Below are positions 17,822-26,747 of a DNA stretch of 64,000 nucleotides, piece after piece. Under the pieces are notes generated by a model, which was given only the letters and a program-made list of their open reading frames with translations, made no database searches and was not told the DNA's origin. Every line of letters begins with the position of its first letter. Position 1 is the first letter of the stretch. The stretch spans positions 1 through 64,000 of the forward strand of contig VFZY01000002.1 of the NCBI GenBank assembly GCA_016870915.1, given 5' to 3'. The DNA comes from Acidobacteriota bacterium. Its GTDB lineage: Bacteria > Acidobacteriota > Terriglobia > Bryobacterales > Bryobacteraceae. The position numbers were made by a program, and so were the translations under genes.

Positions 17822-19564
17822 TTACGGCACCGCCACCGGCTGCGGCTGCGCCAGCACCATTTCGTTGATCGCGCCGCCGGCGGGCACCATTGGATAGACA
17901 TTCTCCGTGGGCGACACGCGGATGTTCAGCAGATAGGGGCCGTTTTCCGCGAACGCCTCTTCCAGCGCCGGCCGGAGTTCATGCACGTGTTCAATGGTGC
18001 GTCCCTTGAACCCGTAGGCGCCGGCCAGTTTCTCGGCATCCGGGAAACTATCGAGCGTCACTGAGCAGAGGCGGTTGTTGTAGAACAGTTCCTGCCACTG
18101 CCGCACCATGCCCAGGTATCCATTGTTCAGCACGATGATCTTGATGGGCAGGCCGTGGCTGGCGATGGTGGCCAGTTCCGGCACCGACATCTGGAAGCCG
18201 CCGTCGCCGACGATGGACACGACGGTTTTTTCGGGGCAGGCAAACTGGGCACCGATCGCCGCCGGCAGGCCGAAGCCCATGGAGCCCAGACCGCCCGAGT
18301 TGATCCACAGGCGCGGATGATTGAACCGGATGAACTGCGCCGACCACATCTGGTGCTGGCCGACGTCGGAGGTGACAATGGCTTCCCCGCGCGTCAAGCG
18401 GTCGATTTCAGCGACGGCATGCTGGGGCTTGATCTCAGTGGAGGAGGTGGCCGGCGTCAGCGGATGCTCTTCCTTCCAGGCGCGAATCTGGCTCCACCAG
18501 GCGCGCCGGGAGGCCGAATTGCGCGCCGCCATGGAAGGCTCAAGCTCACGCAGGACAGGATTCAGTTTCTGCAGCACGCGGCGCACGTCGCCGACGATGG
18601 GCAGGTCGGCATTGCGGATCTTGCCGATTTCCGCCGGGTCGATATCCACGTGGATGACCTTGGCATGGGGCGCGAACGCGGCCAGGCGGCCGGTGACACG
18701 GTCATCGAACCGCACGCCCAGCGCGATCAGCAGGTCGGCATTGTACATGCCCATGTTGGCCGCATAGCTGCCATGCATGCCCGGCATGCTCACGAAGTTG
18801 GGGTGGTTGGAGGGCATGGCGCCCAGCCCCATCAGCGTGTTGACGCAGGGGGCATCCAGAATCTCAACCAGCTCCCGCAGTTCCTGATGCGCCCCGGCGT
18901 GGATGATGCCGCCGCCGGCATAGACGTACGGCCGCTGCGCTTCCCACATCATCTGCGCCGCGCGCCGGATCTGGCCCGTGTGGCCGTCGGCATGCACCTT
19001 GTAGCCCGGCAGATGAATGGAGGTGACGGGGGTGTAATGCACCTGCCCCTGGAAGACATCCTTGGTGACGTCCACCAGCACCGGGCCAGGACGCCCGGTG
19101 GAAGCGATGTAGAACGCCTCATGAATCACTTCCGGCAGTTCATGGATGTTCTTCACCAGGTAATTGTGCTTGGTGCAGGACCGCGTGATGCCGAACGTGT
19201 CCGCTTCCTGGAACGCGTCGCTGCCGATGAGCTTGGTGGGCACCTGGCCGGTGAGGGCCACCAGCGGAATGGAATCCATCATCGCGTCCACCAGGCCGGT
19301 GACCAGGTTGGTGGCCCCGGGACCCGATGTGGCGCACGCCACGCCCACCTTGCCCGTGGCCCGGGCATAGCCCTGCGCCGCGAAACAGGCATTCTCCTCA
19401 TGCCGCACGAGGACGTGGCGGATGGGGTTGTCGTACATGGCGTCGTAGAGCGGCAGAGTGACCCCGCCGGGATAGCCGAAGATGCACTCCACGCCTTCCC
19501 GCACAAGGCACTCGAGCAGCATCTTCGCTCCGCTCATGAGCGTTCCAGTGGCTTGATGTGACAC
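17822..19564 (-). CDS. ilvB: Acetolactate synthase large (catalytic) subunit
   Basis: A thiamine-diphosphate enzyme making acetolactate from pyruvate, or acetohydroxybutyrate with 2-oxobutyrate. The 580-residue protein has the N-terminal Pyr domain (EGVECIFGYPGGVTLPLYDA, with the catalytic Glu in VRHEENACFAAQGYARATGK). A central FAD-site domain follows, then the PP domain with the TPP motif GDGGFQMSVPELATIASHGL through LNNGYLGMVRQWQ. The start is GTG at 19564, with AGGAG six bases upstream. It is the first structural gene behind the attenuator at 19608-19735. Confidence 0.97.
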   Translation of the reverse strand: MSHQATGTLMSGAKMLLECLVREGVECIFGYPGGVTLPLYDAMYDNPIRHVLVRHEENACFAAQGYARATGKVGVACATSGPGATNLVTGLVDAMMDSIPLVALTGQVPTKLIGSDAFQEADTFGITRSCTKHNYLVKNIHELPEVIHEAFYIASTGRPGPVLVDVTKDVFQGQVHYTPVTSIHLPGYKVHADGHTGQIRRAAQMMWEAQRPYVYAGGGIIHAGAHQELRELVEILDAPCVNTLMGLGAMPSNHPNFVSMPGMHGSYAANMGMYNADLLIALGVRFDDRVTGRLAAFAPHAKVIHVDIDPAEIGKIRNADLPIVGDVRRVLQKLNPVLRELEPSMAARNSASRRAWWSQIRAWKEEHPLTPATSSTEIKPQHAVAEIDRLTRGEAIVTSDVGQHQMWSAQFIRFNHPRLWINSGGLGSMGFGLPAAIGAQFACPEKTVVSIVGDGGFQMSVPELATIASHGLPIKIIVLNNGYLGMVRQWQELFYNNRLCSVTLDSFPDAEKLAGAYGFKGRTIEHVHELRPALEEAFAENGPYLLNIRVSPTENVYPMVPAGGAINEMVLAQPQPVAVP

Positions 19565-19607
19565 GCGATTCTCCTACTCTTGAATAATTGCAGGCCGGTA
19601 GAAAACG

Positions 19608-19648
19608 AAAAGGCCATCAGCCGGTTGTTCACCCCGCTGATGGCCTTT
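19608..19648 (-). terminator. ilv attenuator: intrinsic terminator in the ilvB leader
   Basis: On the minus strand AAAGGCCATCAGC (19648-19636) pairs perfectly with GCTGATGGCCTTT (19621-19609) around a 14-base loop. It is followed by TTTTCGTTTT. It lies between the Val/Ile-rich leader frame and ilvB, ending about 44 bases before the ilvB GTG. Its position fits an attenuator rather than a terminator for an upstream gene, because no other minus-strand gene precedes it after the xerC stop. Confidence 0.88.
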
Positions 19649-19672
19649 CGGAAACCGTTTACAGGCCGATCA
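19638..19672 (-). promoter_or_regulatory. Predicted antiterminator hairpin of the ilv leader
   Basis: TGATCGGCCT (19672-19663), which includes the leader stop codon, closely copies the 3' arm of the terminator. It can pair with AGGCCATCA (19646-19638) in the terminator 5' arm, with one bulged C and a 16-base loop. The two structures are mutually exclusive. A ribosome stalled on the leader Val/Ile codons would leave this strand free; a ribosome reaching the stop codon would cover it. Confidence 0.72.
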
Positions 19673-19735
19673 TGCGGGGCCGCGTACCGCTACCCCTACG
19701 ATGACCGGAATGCTAATGATGACTGTATTGGACAC
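19670..19735 (-). CDS. ilv leader peptide (Val/Ile-rich, attenuator)
   Basis: A 21-residue frame from GTG to TGA contains the run VIISIPVIVGVAV. Nine of the 20 residues after the start are Val or Ile, and none is Leu. It ends RGPA before the stop, and the stop codon is part of the antiterminator strand. Codons were read directly from the reverse complement of 19670-19735. No strong ribosome binding site precedes the GTG. An in-frame TTG at 19774 would give 34 residues and would lie about nine bases from the predicted transcript start. The layout mirrors enterobacterial ilvL: promoter, hydrophobic leader peptide, terminator and ilv genes. Control would be by charged Val- and Ile-tRNA; this is inferred. 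Confidence 0.75.
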   Translation of the reverse strand: MSNTVIISIPVIVGVAVRGPA

Positions 19736-19789
19736 TGGTCGCGCGAGCCGCTGGTTACGTTCGCAGATGGACAAGTGCCCCACGAATTA

Positions 19790-19818
19790 AGGATACCCTA
19801 CAAGTCCGGCAAATGCAA
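19790..19818 (-). promoter_or_regulatory. Sigma-70-type promoter for the ilv leader and operon
   Basis: Minus strand TTGCAT (19818-19813), 17 bases, TATCCT (19795-19790), with an expected start near 19783. The -35 matches four of six bases and the -10 four of six at ideal spacing. It stands 50-60 bases before the leader GTG and just after the xerC stop at 19882. Confidence 0.6.
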
Positions 19819-19881
19819 GGGCGGTTGCTGATAAGAAAGATTAATTTTCCCATTTGTCCTCACGCCAGCGTCACGCCTGCT

Positions 19882-20790
19882 TCAGGCCTTGGGATGCGCT
19901 TTATCATAGACCGCCATCAGATCCACCAGCGAGACCTGGGTATACCGCTGCGTGGTCCCCAGCGAGGCATGGCCGAGGAGTTCCTGGATTGCCCGCAGGT
20001 CGGCGCCGGCGCTCAGCAGGTGGGTGGCGAAGGCGTGGCGCAGGGTGTGGGGGTGGATGGAGGAGTCGCCGGCGATCATGGTGGCGTAGAGCTTGACGAT
20101 GCTCCGGACGGCCGAATCGGTGATGCGGGCGCCGCGCCGGCCCAGAAAGAGCGCGGTTTCCCGGGCGGCCGGCTGGCGCTCGGCAAGGTAGCGTTCGATG
20201 GCCGCCGCGGCGCGAAGGGTCACCGGGATTTCGCGCTCTTTCTTGCCTTTGCCGCGGACGCGCAGCCAGCGGTCCTTGAGATCCAGGTCCTCCACGTTGA
20301 TTCCGGCCAGTTCGCTCACACGCACGCCGCAGCCATAGAGCACCTCGAACAGGGCCATGTCGCGCACGGGCTGGGTGCGGGGGATCTCCGCCGTGGCCAC
20401 GCCATCCAGCAACCCGTTCACCTGCTCCTCCGTGGGAACCTTGGGCAGCCGCTGCGGCGCCTTGGGCCGGCGCACCATGCGGGCCGGGTTCTTATCCACG
20501 ACACCGGTGCGGCGCAGGAAGTGGAAGAACGACCGGATGGCTGCCAGTTTCCTCTGCACGGATACGGGGTCGAGGCCCCGCGTGTAGAGATCGCCCAGCC
20601 ATTCGCGGATCATCAGATGGTCGAACGCCGCCACGGTGGGCGGGGTCTCGCCCGGCGGGGTGAAATAGACGCTGAACTGTTCCAGATCGATGCCGTAGTT
20701 TCGCAGGGTGTGCGGAGAGCAGTTCCGCAGCCGCAGGTCATCGAGAAACGCGGTTATGTGCCGGTTCAATTCAGCGGGCGGCGTATGCAT
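19882..20790 (-). CDS. xerC: Tyrosine recombinase XerC
   Basis: A site-specific recombinase that resolves chromosome dimers at dif with XerD. The 302-residue protein has the SAM-like N-terminal DNA-binding domain (LNRHITAFLDDLRLRNCSPH) and the catalytic domain. The active-site Arg is in LYGCGVRVSELAGIN and the Lys in RVRGKGKKEREIPVT. HTLRHAFATHLL, LLGHASLGTT and the nucleophile Tyr in QRYTQVS complete the set. The ATG at 20790 gives a normal start; the open frame extends further but only into trmFO. It overlaps trmFO by 20 bases. The trmFO-xerC adjacency also occurs in Firmicutes, favouring XerC over XerD. Confidence 0.92.
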   Translation of the reverse strand: MHTPPAELNRHITAFLDDLRLRNCSPHTLRNYGIDLEQFSVYFTPPGETPPTVAAFDHLMIREWLGDLYTRGLDPVSVQRKLAAIRSFFHFLRRTGVVDKNPARMVRRPKAPQRLPKVPTEEQVNGLLDGVATAEIPRTQPVRDMALFEVLYGCGVRVSELAGINVEDLDLKDRWLRVRGKGKKEREIPVTLRAAAAIERYLAERQPAARETALFLGRRGARITDSAVRSIVKLYATMIAGDSSIHPHTLRHAFATHLLSAGADLRAIQELLGHASLGTTQRYTQVSLVDLMAVYDKAHPKA

Positions 20791-22108
20791 CCAGGGCCTC
20801 CAAAGCCCGCCGGCACACTTCGGCGTGGCGGGCATGTTTGTCGCGGCGGAACCGGGCGAGCGCGGCGTCATCCAGTTTCGGCAGCAGGTCGAAGGTGATG
20901 TTCGCCGGTTGGTAGTTCTCAGGGCTGGCGTGGGTGGCGTAGTGGCAAAGGGACCCGAGCGCGGTGGCGCGGGGGAGCGGACGGGGCGCTTCTCCGCGAG
21001 CCATGGAGACGGCGAACCAGCCGGCCAGAAGGCCGGTGGCGATGGATTCGACATACCCTTCAACGCCCGCGATCTGGCCGGCGAACAGCACCTGGGGACG
21101 GCTGCGCAATTGCAGCGTTTCGCTGAGCAGGGCGGGGGCGTTGATGTAGGTGTTGCGATGGATCTGGCCGAAGCGCAGAAACTCGGCGTTCTGCAGGCCG
21201 GGGATGAGGCGGAGCACGCGCTGCTGCTCGCCGAACCGCATGTGGTTCTGGAATCCCACCAGATTGTAGCTGTCGGCGCGGGCGTTTTCCTGCCGGAGCT
21301 GCACCACGGCGTACGGCCGGCGCCCGGTGCGCGGGTCGGTTAATCCCATGGGTTTCATGGGACCGAACCGCAGGGTGTCGCGCCCGCGCCGCGCGATCTC
21401 CTCAATGGGCAGGCAGGCTTCGAAGAAGGGCGTGGAGGGCTGATCGGCCGCGATGTGCACCGGTACGCTTTGCGCCGCCAGAAGCTCATCGAGAAACCGC
21501 TCGTACTCCGGCTTGTCCATCGGACAGTTCAGATAGTCGCCGGTGCCGTCGATCGATTTGCCGTAGCGCGACGCTTCAAAGGCAATGGACCGGTCAATGG
21601 AGAGGGCATCGACGATGGGGCTGATGGAATCGTAGAAGTAGAGCCGTTCGCTTCCAGTGAGGGCGGCGATATCGGCGGCGAGCGCCCCGCTGGTGAGCGG
21701 TCCGGTAGCCACGATCACGATGCCTTCGCGCGGCACGGTTTCCACCTCTTCCCGCACGATGCGGATTCCGGGCAGTTCCTGCATCATGGCGGTGGCGCCG
21801 CGGGCGAACGCCTCGCGATCGACGGTGAGCGCCTGCCCGCCCGGCACACGCACGCGCGCGGCGATATCGAGCAGGCCGGAGCCCAGCCGCCGCAGCTCTT
21901 CCTTCAAGAGCCAGGGCGCGGTGTTGAGCGATTCGCTCTTGAGGGAATTGGAACAGACCAGTTCCGCGAGACGATCCGTCTTGTGCGCTTCGGTTGCCCG
22001 CGCGGGGCGCATTTCGTGGAGGGTGGCTTCCAGGCCGGCGCGTGCGATCTGGCAGGCAGCCTCACAGCCCGCGAGGCCGCCGCCGAGGATGGTGATGGGC
22101 GCGGGCAA
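20771..22108 (-). CDS. trmFO: Methylenetetrahydrofolate-tRNA-(uracil-54-C5)-methyltransferase TrmFO
   Basis: A flavoprotein that makes 5-methyluridine at position 54 of tRNA using methylene-tetrahydrofolate. The 445-residue product begins with the FAD-binding ITILGGGLAGCEAACQIARA. It has the family segments LAELVCSNSLKSESLNTAPW, VDREAFARGATAMM, YFYDSISPIVDALSID and NCPMDKPEYERFLDELLAA. The second nucleotide-binding GQIAGVEGYVESIATGLLAG is near the C-terminus. The length matches the family. It starts two bases past the DUF4340 stop and overlaps xerC. Confidence 0.95.
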   Translation of the reverse strand: MPAPITILGGGLAGCEAACQIARAGLEATLHEMRPARATEAHKTDRLAELVCSNSLKSESLNTAPWLLKEELRRLGSGLLDIAARVRVPGGQALTVDREAFARGATAMMQELPGIRIVREEVETVPREGIVIVATGPLTSGALAADIAALTGSERLYFYDSISPIVDALSIDRSIAFEASRYGKSIDGTGDYLNCPMDKPEYERFLDELLAAQSVPVHIAADQPSTPFFEACLPIEEIARRGRDTLRFGPMKPMGLTDPRTGRRPYAVVQLRQENARADSYNLVGFQNHMRFGEQQRVLRLIPGLQNAEFLRFGQIHRNTYINAPALLSETLQLRSRPQVLFAGQIAGVEGYVESIATGLLAGWFAVSMARGEAPRPLPRATALGSLCHYATHASPENYQPANITFDLLPKLDDAALARFRRDKHARHAEVCRRALEALDAYAAR

Positions 22109-22109
22109 G

Positions 22110-23318
22110 CTATTTCACCAGGTCTGACCGGCGGAGGCGGAGCTTCGAGAAATCGGCTCCGCTGATCACGTAGTACCAGTCGGCGAACCGGTTTACCAGT
22201 TCCTTCGCCACGCGCTCGCCCTGCGCGGGGTCGTCGCCGTACTTCTGGGCGCGGCCGGCATCGAACGTGGCGGTTACCAGCAGGAACCGGTTTTCGCCCG
22301 CGCCCGCGGCGGGTTTGGCGTCGCCGCTGCCGGCGATTTCACCGAAGCGCAGCCCGTAACTGATCCCGTTGTCTGTCTCCACGTGCATTTCGCCCTCGTT
22401 CGCCAGCAGCATGCCGTTGGGGGCGATGAAGAAGCCGCGCTGGCGCAGAGACATGGCGGTCTCAAGCGTCAACTGCATCCGCCCGGAGCGCAGGTCTTCG
22501 GCGAGACTGGGCGGCTTGGGTTTCACGTCCACAATGCGGAGGCCGTCGAGCGTGGCTGCCATGGTCTTGACGGCATTCTCCTGGAAGGATTCGGCGCCGG
22601 CCATTTTCCACTGGCCGTTTTCCCGCGAAAGCTGGATCTGCTCCAGGTTTTCCAGGCGCCCCAACTGCTCATTGAGAGAGTAATTCCGGATGACGATGCG
22701 GCGGATGTTCGCCGATGCCACACGGACCAGCCCGGAGTTCACCCAATCGGCGAAGCGCGCCGAGGGATCGGCCGAGGTCTGAACGGAATAGACACGCTTG
22801 GCGCCGGGGACGCGGATGTAGCGGTAGCCCGGCTTGTTCTCCACCGGCTTGCCAAGGATGAAATCCGCCAGCACCTCCTTGCGGGCGTCGCGCAGGGTGA
22901 CGCGCTTGCCGCGGCCGGTCAGTTGGGCCACCTTGGCGTCCATGGGATCGATGACGCCGAAGCGGCCGTGATCCTGCAGCGAGTCCGAGGCGGCCAGATC
23001 CTTTTTCAGGTCGATGAGGGCTCCGGCGGATTTGTTGAGGCGGTCGCCGATATCGACGGGATAGTTGCTGTGCGAGGGCAGAACCCAGCGGCCTTTTTCG
23101 AACGCCACCTGGAAGGGGCGCGCGGTGGCGGTGGATTCGTCGTAGTCCACCACTTCGATGTAGCGCACGGCCTGCGGATCGCGGAAGGCGGGGTAGAAGA
23201 CTTCGCCCTGGTCGCTGAGGATGCCGGGCGTGGCGCGTTCCGGCTCAACCATGGCGGCGGTGATGGCGGCGGCGGCCGCGGCCGCGGCGTAGAGGGAGGT
23301 TCGCACGGCCTGGTTCAT
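22110..23318 (-). CDS. DUF4340 domain protein (GldG-associated)
   Basis: A 402-residue protein with one N-terminal membrane or signal segment (SLYAAAAAAAAITAAMVEPE), followed by a mostly beta extracytoplasmic region. It contains DUF4340 features: FEKGRWVLPSHSNYPVD, then RYIRVPGAKRVYSVQT and a repeat-like later half. Proteins of this kind are usually encoded next to GldG-type ABC auxiliary proteins, as here, where its ATG overlaps the stop of the GldF-GldG fusion. The molecular role is unknown; a periplasmic partner of that transporter is likely. Confidence 0.82.
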   Translation of the reverse strand: MNQAVRTSLYAAAAAAAAITAAMVEPERATPGILSDQGEVFYPAFRDPQAVRYIEVVDYDESTATARPFQVAFEKGRWVLPSHSNYPVDIGDRLNKSAGALIDLKKDLAASDSLQDHGRFGVIDPMDAKVAQLTGRGKRVTLRDARKEVLADFILGKPVENKPGYRYIRVPGAKRVYSVQTSADPSARFADWVNSGLVRVASANIRRIVIRNYSLNEQLGRLENLEQIQLSRENGQWKMAGAESFQENAVKTMAATLDGLRIVDVKPKPPSLAEDLRSGRMQLTLETAMSLRQRGFFIAPNGMLLANEGEMHVETDNGISYGLRFGEIAGSGDAKPAAGAGENRFLLVTATFDAGRAQKYGDDPAQGERVAKELVNRFADWYYVISGADFSKLRLRRSDLVK

Positions 23319-25924
23319 GGACGGTCCTCACTGGGCGCGACAAGGCGGTCTTCCGGAACGCCGATGCGTTCGCGCCGCAGCTTGCGGATGGAGATGAGCA
23401 CAAAGATCAGAAGCGCAGGCGCGGGCGGCAGGGCCACGGCCAGCAGTTTGATGGTGCTCTGGATGCCGCGGATGGAGTTCTCCATGTCGGCGCGGCTGGT
23501 TTCGATCTGGCGCTGCTTCTCATCCTCAATGGTGGTGCGCGTGACGGCCAGCCGGCGATTCTCCACCGACTGCACGTTCTGGATCATGATCTGCTTGGCC
23601 TGGTCATCGATGTCGCGCCGCTGCTCGATTTCGGCCACGGCACGGTCCAGCCGCGCCTGGGCCTCACGCAACCGCTGTTCGGCCAGCGCTTCGGCCTGCT
23701 GGGTGTCGCGCAACCGCTGCGCTTCAAAGTTGCGGGTGCGCGCCTCCACGGCTTCCAGCGTTCTGTACCGCGGCCGGCGCTTGCGCAGTTCGATGAATGA
23801 GGCGTCTCCCGCCAGTTGGTCCACGGCGTTCAGAAGGAACGTCACGTTGTCGAAGTTCAGATTCTCAATGCCGCGGCGGCGCAGTTCGAAAAACTGTTCG
23901 CCCATCATATCGACATCGGCCACCACGATGGCGTTGGCCGGGCCCGCGACGCGTGCCGCCAGCACATGTCTGTCGTTCCCAGGCACTCGCCGCAGGTCCT
24001 GATTGACGGCGATGCCGAACATCGACCGGCTGACCAGGTTTTCCCACGGTGTCAGGCCCGCCTCATCCACGGTCTCGATCAGCGGGTAGAACTTCGTCTT
24101 CGCATCGGACCGCGCTTTGATCGCGCCGCCATAGAGCAGCACCACCTCCTGCAGGCCAGCCGAGACGGGCTCTTTGGGATTGAATCCGCGCGTGATGAAA
24201 ACCACTTCCCGCGGCAGCGATTTCAGCTGGGGATGCGGGTTGTTGCCGGTCCACACGATGCGATTCGATTGGAATGCCAGGCCCAGTGTTTCAAGCAGGG
24301 CTCGCGTGCTGGCCCTGGGGGGACCTGGAGGCGTTTGGCCCGGCATCATGCCGGCCGCGGCGATCTCGTTGGGAGCAAGTTCCAGGTTGAACGCAGGCAT
24401 CGGGTCAAGGAAGAGCAGCACCGGTTTGCCGGACTGTACATAGGCATTGAGGCGGTCCACCTGCGGCTGCGGCAGCGTGTGGGGCAGGGCCGCGATCAGA
24501 ACATCGAGATCGGCGGGATAGTCGGCGTCCGGGGCCACCTGCGCCACCTCATACTGTTTACGCAGTTCGGCGATGATGGACCAGTCCTGCGTCTGCGCGC
24601 GGGCCTGGAAATCGAAACCGCCGAAGAGCTTGGCGCCGGTGGAAAGCACGCCCGCCTTGCGGCGCCTGGCTCTTGAGACGACACGGATGGACCGGGTGAG
24701 TTCGTACTCCACGGGCAGGCCGCGTTCGAAGAACGGAATCACGAACTCCTCACTGCCGCAGGTGAAGGCCAGGCCCAGAAAGATCTCGTTGATCGACTGG
24801 GCGCTCTCTTCGGTGACCGGCAGGCGCACCGGGCGAATGCCATACCGGTCCAGCGCTTCGCGGGCCTCCGCGGAGTACTTCACGGTCTCAATCACGCGGG
24901 CGTGAACGGCTTCGCCGCCGGCCGCATCGAACTCGCGGATGAGCGCCGCCAGATTATTGCGCGCCGCCAGGTACGCCTTCGGCACATCGGGCGAGACGTA
25001 GGCATAGATGAACACCGGGTTGCGCGCGTCCAGCCCGCGCAGCAGCGCCTGCGTGTCGCGCGAGAGCGAATGCACCTGCTCACTGGTGGCATCAATGCGC
25101 AGGCGCGATTGCGATGCGAGCAGTGCCGCGGACCCGGCGATGACTGCCAGCGCCAGCCCGCGCACGCCATAGTGGAAGCCCATGCGGGGCGCGCCCGGCC
25201 CCGTGCGCCACCGTCTGCGGCCCAGCAGGGCGGTATTCAGGTAGAGCGCCACCAGCGCCACGGCGGCGAAGTAACAGACGGCGCCCAAGGTGAAGATGCC
25301 GCTGGTGAGATCGCGAAACCGCTCGACCACGGAGAGCCGCAAAGCGAGCCGCTGGAGGGATCCGCTGAGGATGACACCCGCCTGATCCAGGAACACCAGC
25401 GCGGCGCAGAACAGTGCGCCCAGGATGAACGCCACGGTGAGATTGTCGGTGAGCAGCGAGGCAACCATGGCCACGGCCAGCAGCGCCGAGCCCACCAGCC
25501 AGTAGCCGAAATAGGTGGCCATCATCAAACCGGGGTCCGGGCTGCCAAGCCAGGCAAGCACCGCCAGATGGCTGAGTGAAAAGAACAGAGAGATGGTGTA
25601 GATCACCACCGCGGCCAGGTACTTGCCCAGGACGATCTCCAGGTCGCTTGCGGGCAGCGTGAGCAGCAGTTCTTCAGTGCCTTGCTTCTTCTCTTCGGCC
25701 CACAGGCTCATCGAGACGGCCGGCACAAAGAAGACAAGCAGCAGGGGAAAGAGCTGGTTCAGGGGATCGAGGTTCGCGAGATTGCCGGCAAAGAATCGTT
25801 CCTGCCAGAATGCGGCCATCGCGCTCAGGAAGACGAACAGGGAAATGAAGACGTAGCCCGCGGGGGTGGAAAAGTAGCCCGCCACTTCGCGCATCAGGAT
25901 GGCGCGGACGGTGCGGCTACGCAT
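23315..25924 (-). CDS. GldF-GldG fusion: ABC-2 permease with auxiliary domain
   Basis: An 869-residue fusion. Residues about 1-240 form an ABC-2 type permease (GldF-like) with six predicted membrane spans, starting RTVRAILMREVAGYFSTPAG. A further membrane segment near 265 leads into a GldG/ABC-auxiliary extracytoplasmic domain (DATSEQVHSLSRDTQALLRG, IAALPHTLPQPQVDRLNAYV, GKPVLLFLDPM). A coiled coil near 720-820 (AEALAEQRLREAQARLDRAV) and a last membrane helix (VALPPAPALLIFVLI) follow. In Bacteroidota gldF and gldG are separate genes of the gliding apparatus. Outside that phylum such units occur without known substrate. It overlaps the ATPase gene by eight bases and DUF4340 by four. Confidence 0.88.
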   Translation of the reverse strand: MRSRTVRAILMREVAGYFSTPAGYVFISLFVFLSAMAAFWQERFFAGNLANLDPLNQLFPLLLVFFVPAVSMSLWAEEKKQGTEELLLTLPASDLEIVLGKYLAAVVIYTISLFFSLSHLAVLAWLGSPDPGLMMATYFGYWLVGSALLAVAMVASLLTDNLTVAFILGALFCAALVFLDQAGVILSGSLQRLALRLSVVERFRDLTSGIFTLGAVCYFAAVALVALYLNTALLGRRRWRTGPGAPRMGFHYGVRGLALAVIAGSAALLASQSRLRIDATSEQVHSLSRDTQALLRGLDARNPVFIYAYVSPDVPKAYLAARNNLAALIREFDAAGGEAVHARVIETVKYSAEAREALDRYGIRPVRLPVTEESAQSINEIFLGLAFTCGSEEFVIPFFERGLPVEYELTRSIRVVSRARRRKAGVLSTGAKLFGGFDFQARAQTQDWSIIAELRKQYEVAQVAPDADYPADLDVLIAALPHTLPQPQVDRLNAYVQSGKPVLLFLDPMPAFNLELAPNEIAAAGMMPGQTPPGPPRASTRALLETLGLAFQSNRIVWTGNNPHPQLKSLPREVVFITRGFNPKEPVSAGLQEVVLLYGGAIKARSDAKTKFYPLIETVDEAGLTPWENLVSRSMFGIAVNQDLRRVPGNDRHVLAARVAGPANAIVVADVDMMGEQFFELRRRGIENLNFDNVTFLLNAVDQLAGDASFIELRKRRPRYRTLEAVEARTRNFEAQRLRDTQQAEALAEQRLREAQARLDRAVAEIEQRRDIDDQAKQIMIQNVQSVENRRLAVTRTTIEDEKQRQIETSRADMENSIRGIQSTIKLLAVALPPAPALLIFVLISIRKLRRERIGVPEDRLVAPSEDRP

Positions 25925-26663
25925 GCGCGGTCTCCTCGCGTGTCAGGGCTTGGAACGCTTCATCCAGCGAGGCATACCCGGCCCGCATCCCGGCCGGAGC
26001 GCCGTCAAAAACAATGCGGCCGCGGTGGATGAAGACCACACGGTCCGCCATGGCCTCCACTTCCTGCAGGATGTGGGTGGAAAGCAGAATGGTCTTGTCC
26101 CGGCCAAGTTCGCGGATGGTGCGCCGCATTTCAACGATCTGATTGGGGTCAAGGCCGGTGGTGGGCTCATCCAGGATCAGCACCTCGGGTTCGTGCAGCA
26201 GCACCTGCGCCATGCCGACGCGCTGCCGGAACCCCTTGGACAGCTTTCGGATGCTTTTCTCAATCACCGTCTGGAGCGCGCAGCGGGCCACCACCTCATC
26301 GATTCTTGCGCGCAGGCGGGTGCCGTCCAGACCCCGCGCCGTGCCGAAAAAACGCAGCAGGCCCAGCGGTGTCATGTCCGGGTAAAGCGGGCCGTTTTCA
26401 GGCAGGTAGCCCAGGTGGGCAAGGGCCGCCAGACGATCCGTGGCGACGTTGAAGCCGGCGATGCGCGCCTCACCGGCGGAGGGCGTGTTGTACCCGGTGA
26501 GCAGCTTCATGGTGGTGGACTTGCCGGCGCCGTTGGGGCCCAGGAATGCCGCCACCTGTCCTCGAGGAATGGCGAAGGTGACATCGCGAATGGCCGCGAA
26601 GTCGCGGTAGAACTTCGAAAGGCCAAGGGCCTCGATCATCGGGCGTGCGTCATTCTCCGTCAA
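25917..26663 (-). CDS. ABC transporter ATP-binding protein (GldA-like)
   Basis: The 248-residue ATPase has Walker A LGPNGAGKSTT (about residues 41-51), a Q-loop region after LPENGPLYPD, signature RKLSKGFRQRVGMAQVL and Walker B VLILDEPTTGLDP. The switch His is in LLSTHILQEVEA. It groups with drug/gliding ABC-2 ATPases. It is the first gene of the run with the GldF-GldG fusion, DUF4340 protein, trmFO and xerC, and drives the fused permease. The substrate is unknown. Confidence 0.92.
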   Translation of the reverse strand: MTENDARPMIEALGLSKFYRDFAAIRDVTFAIPRGQVAAFLGPNGAGKSTTMKLLTGYNTPSAGEARIAGFNVATDRLAALAHLGYLPENGPLYPDMTPLGLLRFFGTARGLDGTRLRARIDEVVARCALQTVIEKSIRKLSKGFRQRVGMAQVLLHEPEVLILDEPTTGLDPNQIVEMRRTIRELGRDKTILLSTHILQEVEAMADRVVFIHRGRIVFDGAPAGMRAGYASLDEAFQALTREETAHA

Positions 26664-26747
26664 GCCGCCACCCCATGAGTTGAAATCTCACCTGGCCCCC
26701 GCCGCTTGGAGGGCCGCCTGCTGCGCTGAACCCGCATGTCTGAAGGA

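Noticed and set aside
19580-19831. An 83-residue plus-strand frame in the ilv leader region
   Set aside because: It lies across the attenuator, has no ribosome binding site, and its translation resembles nothing known.
20791-21063. N-terminal extension of the xerC open frame
   Set aside because: These bases encode the C-terminal part of trmFO in another frame. The extension is Pro/Arg-rich and unlike a recombinase.
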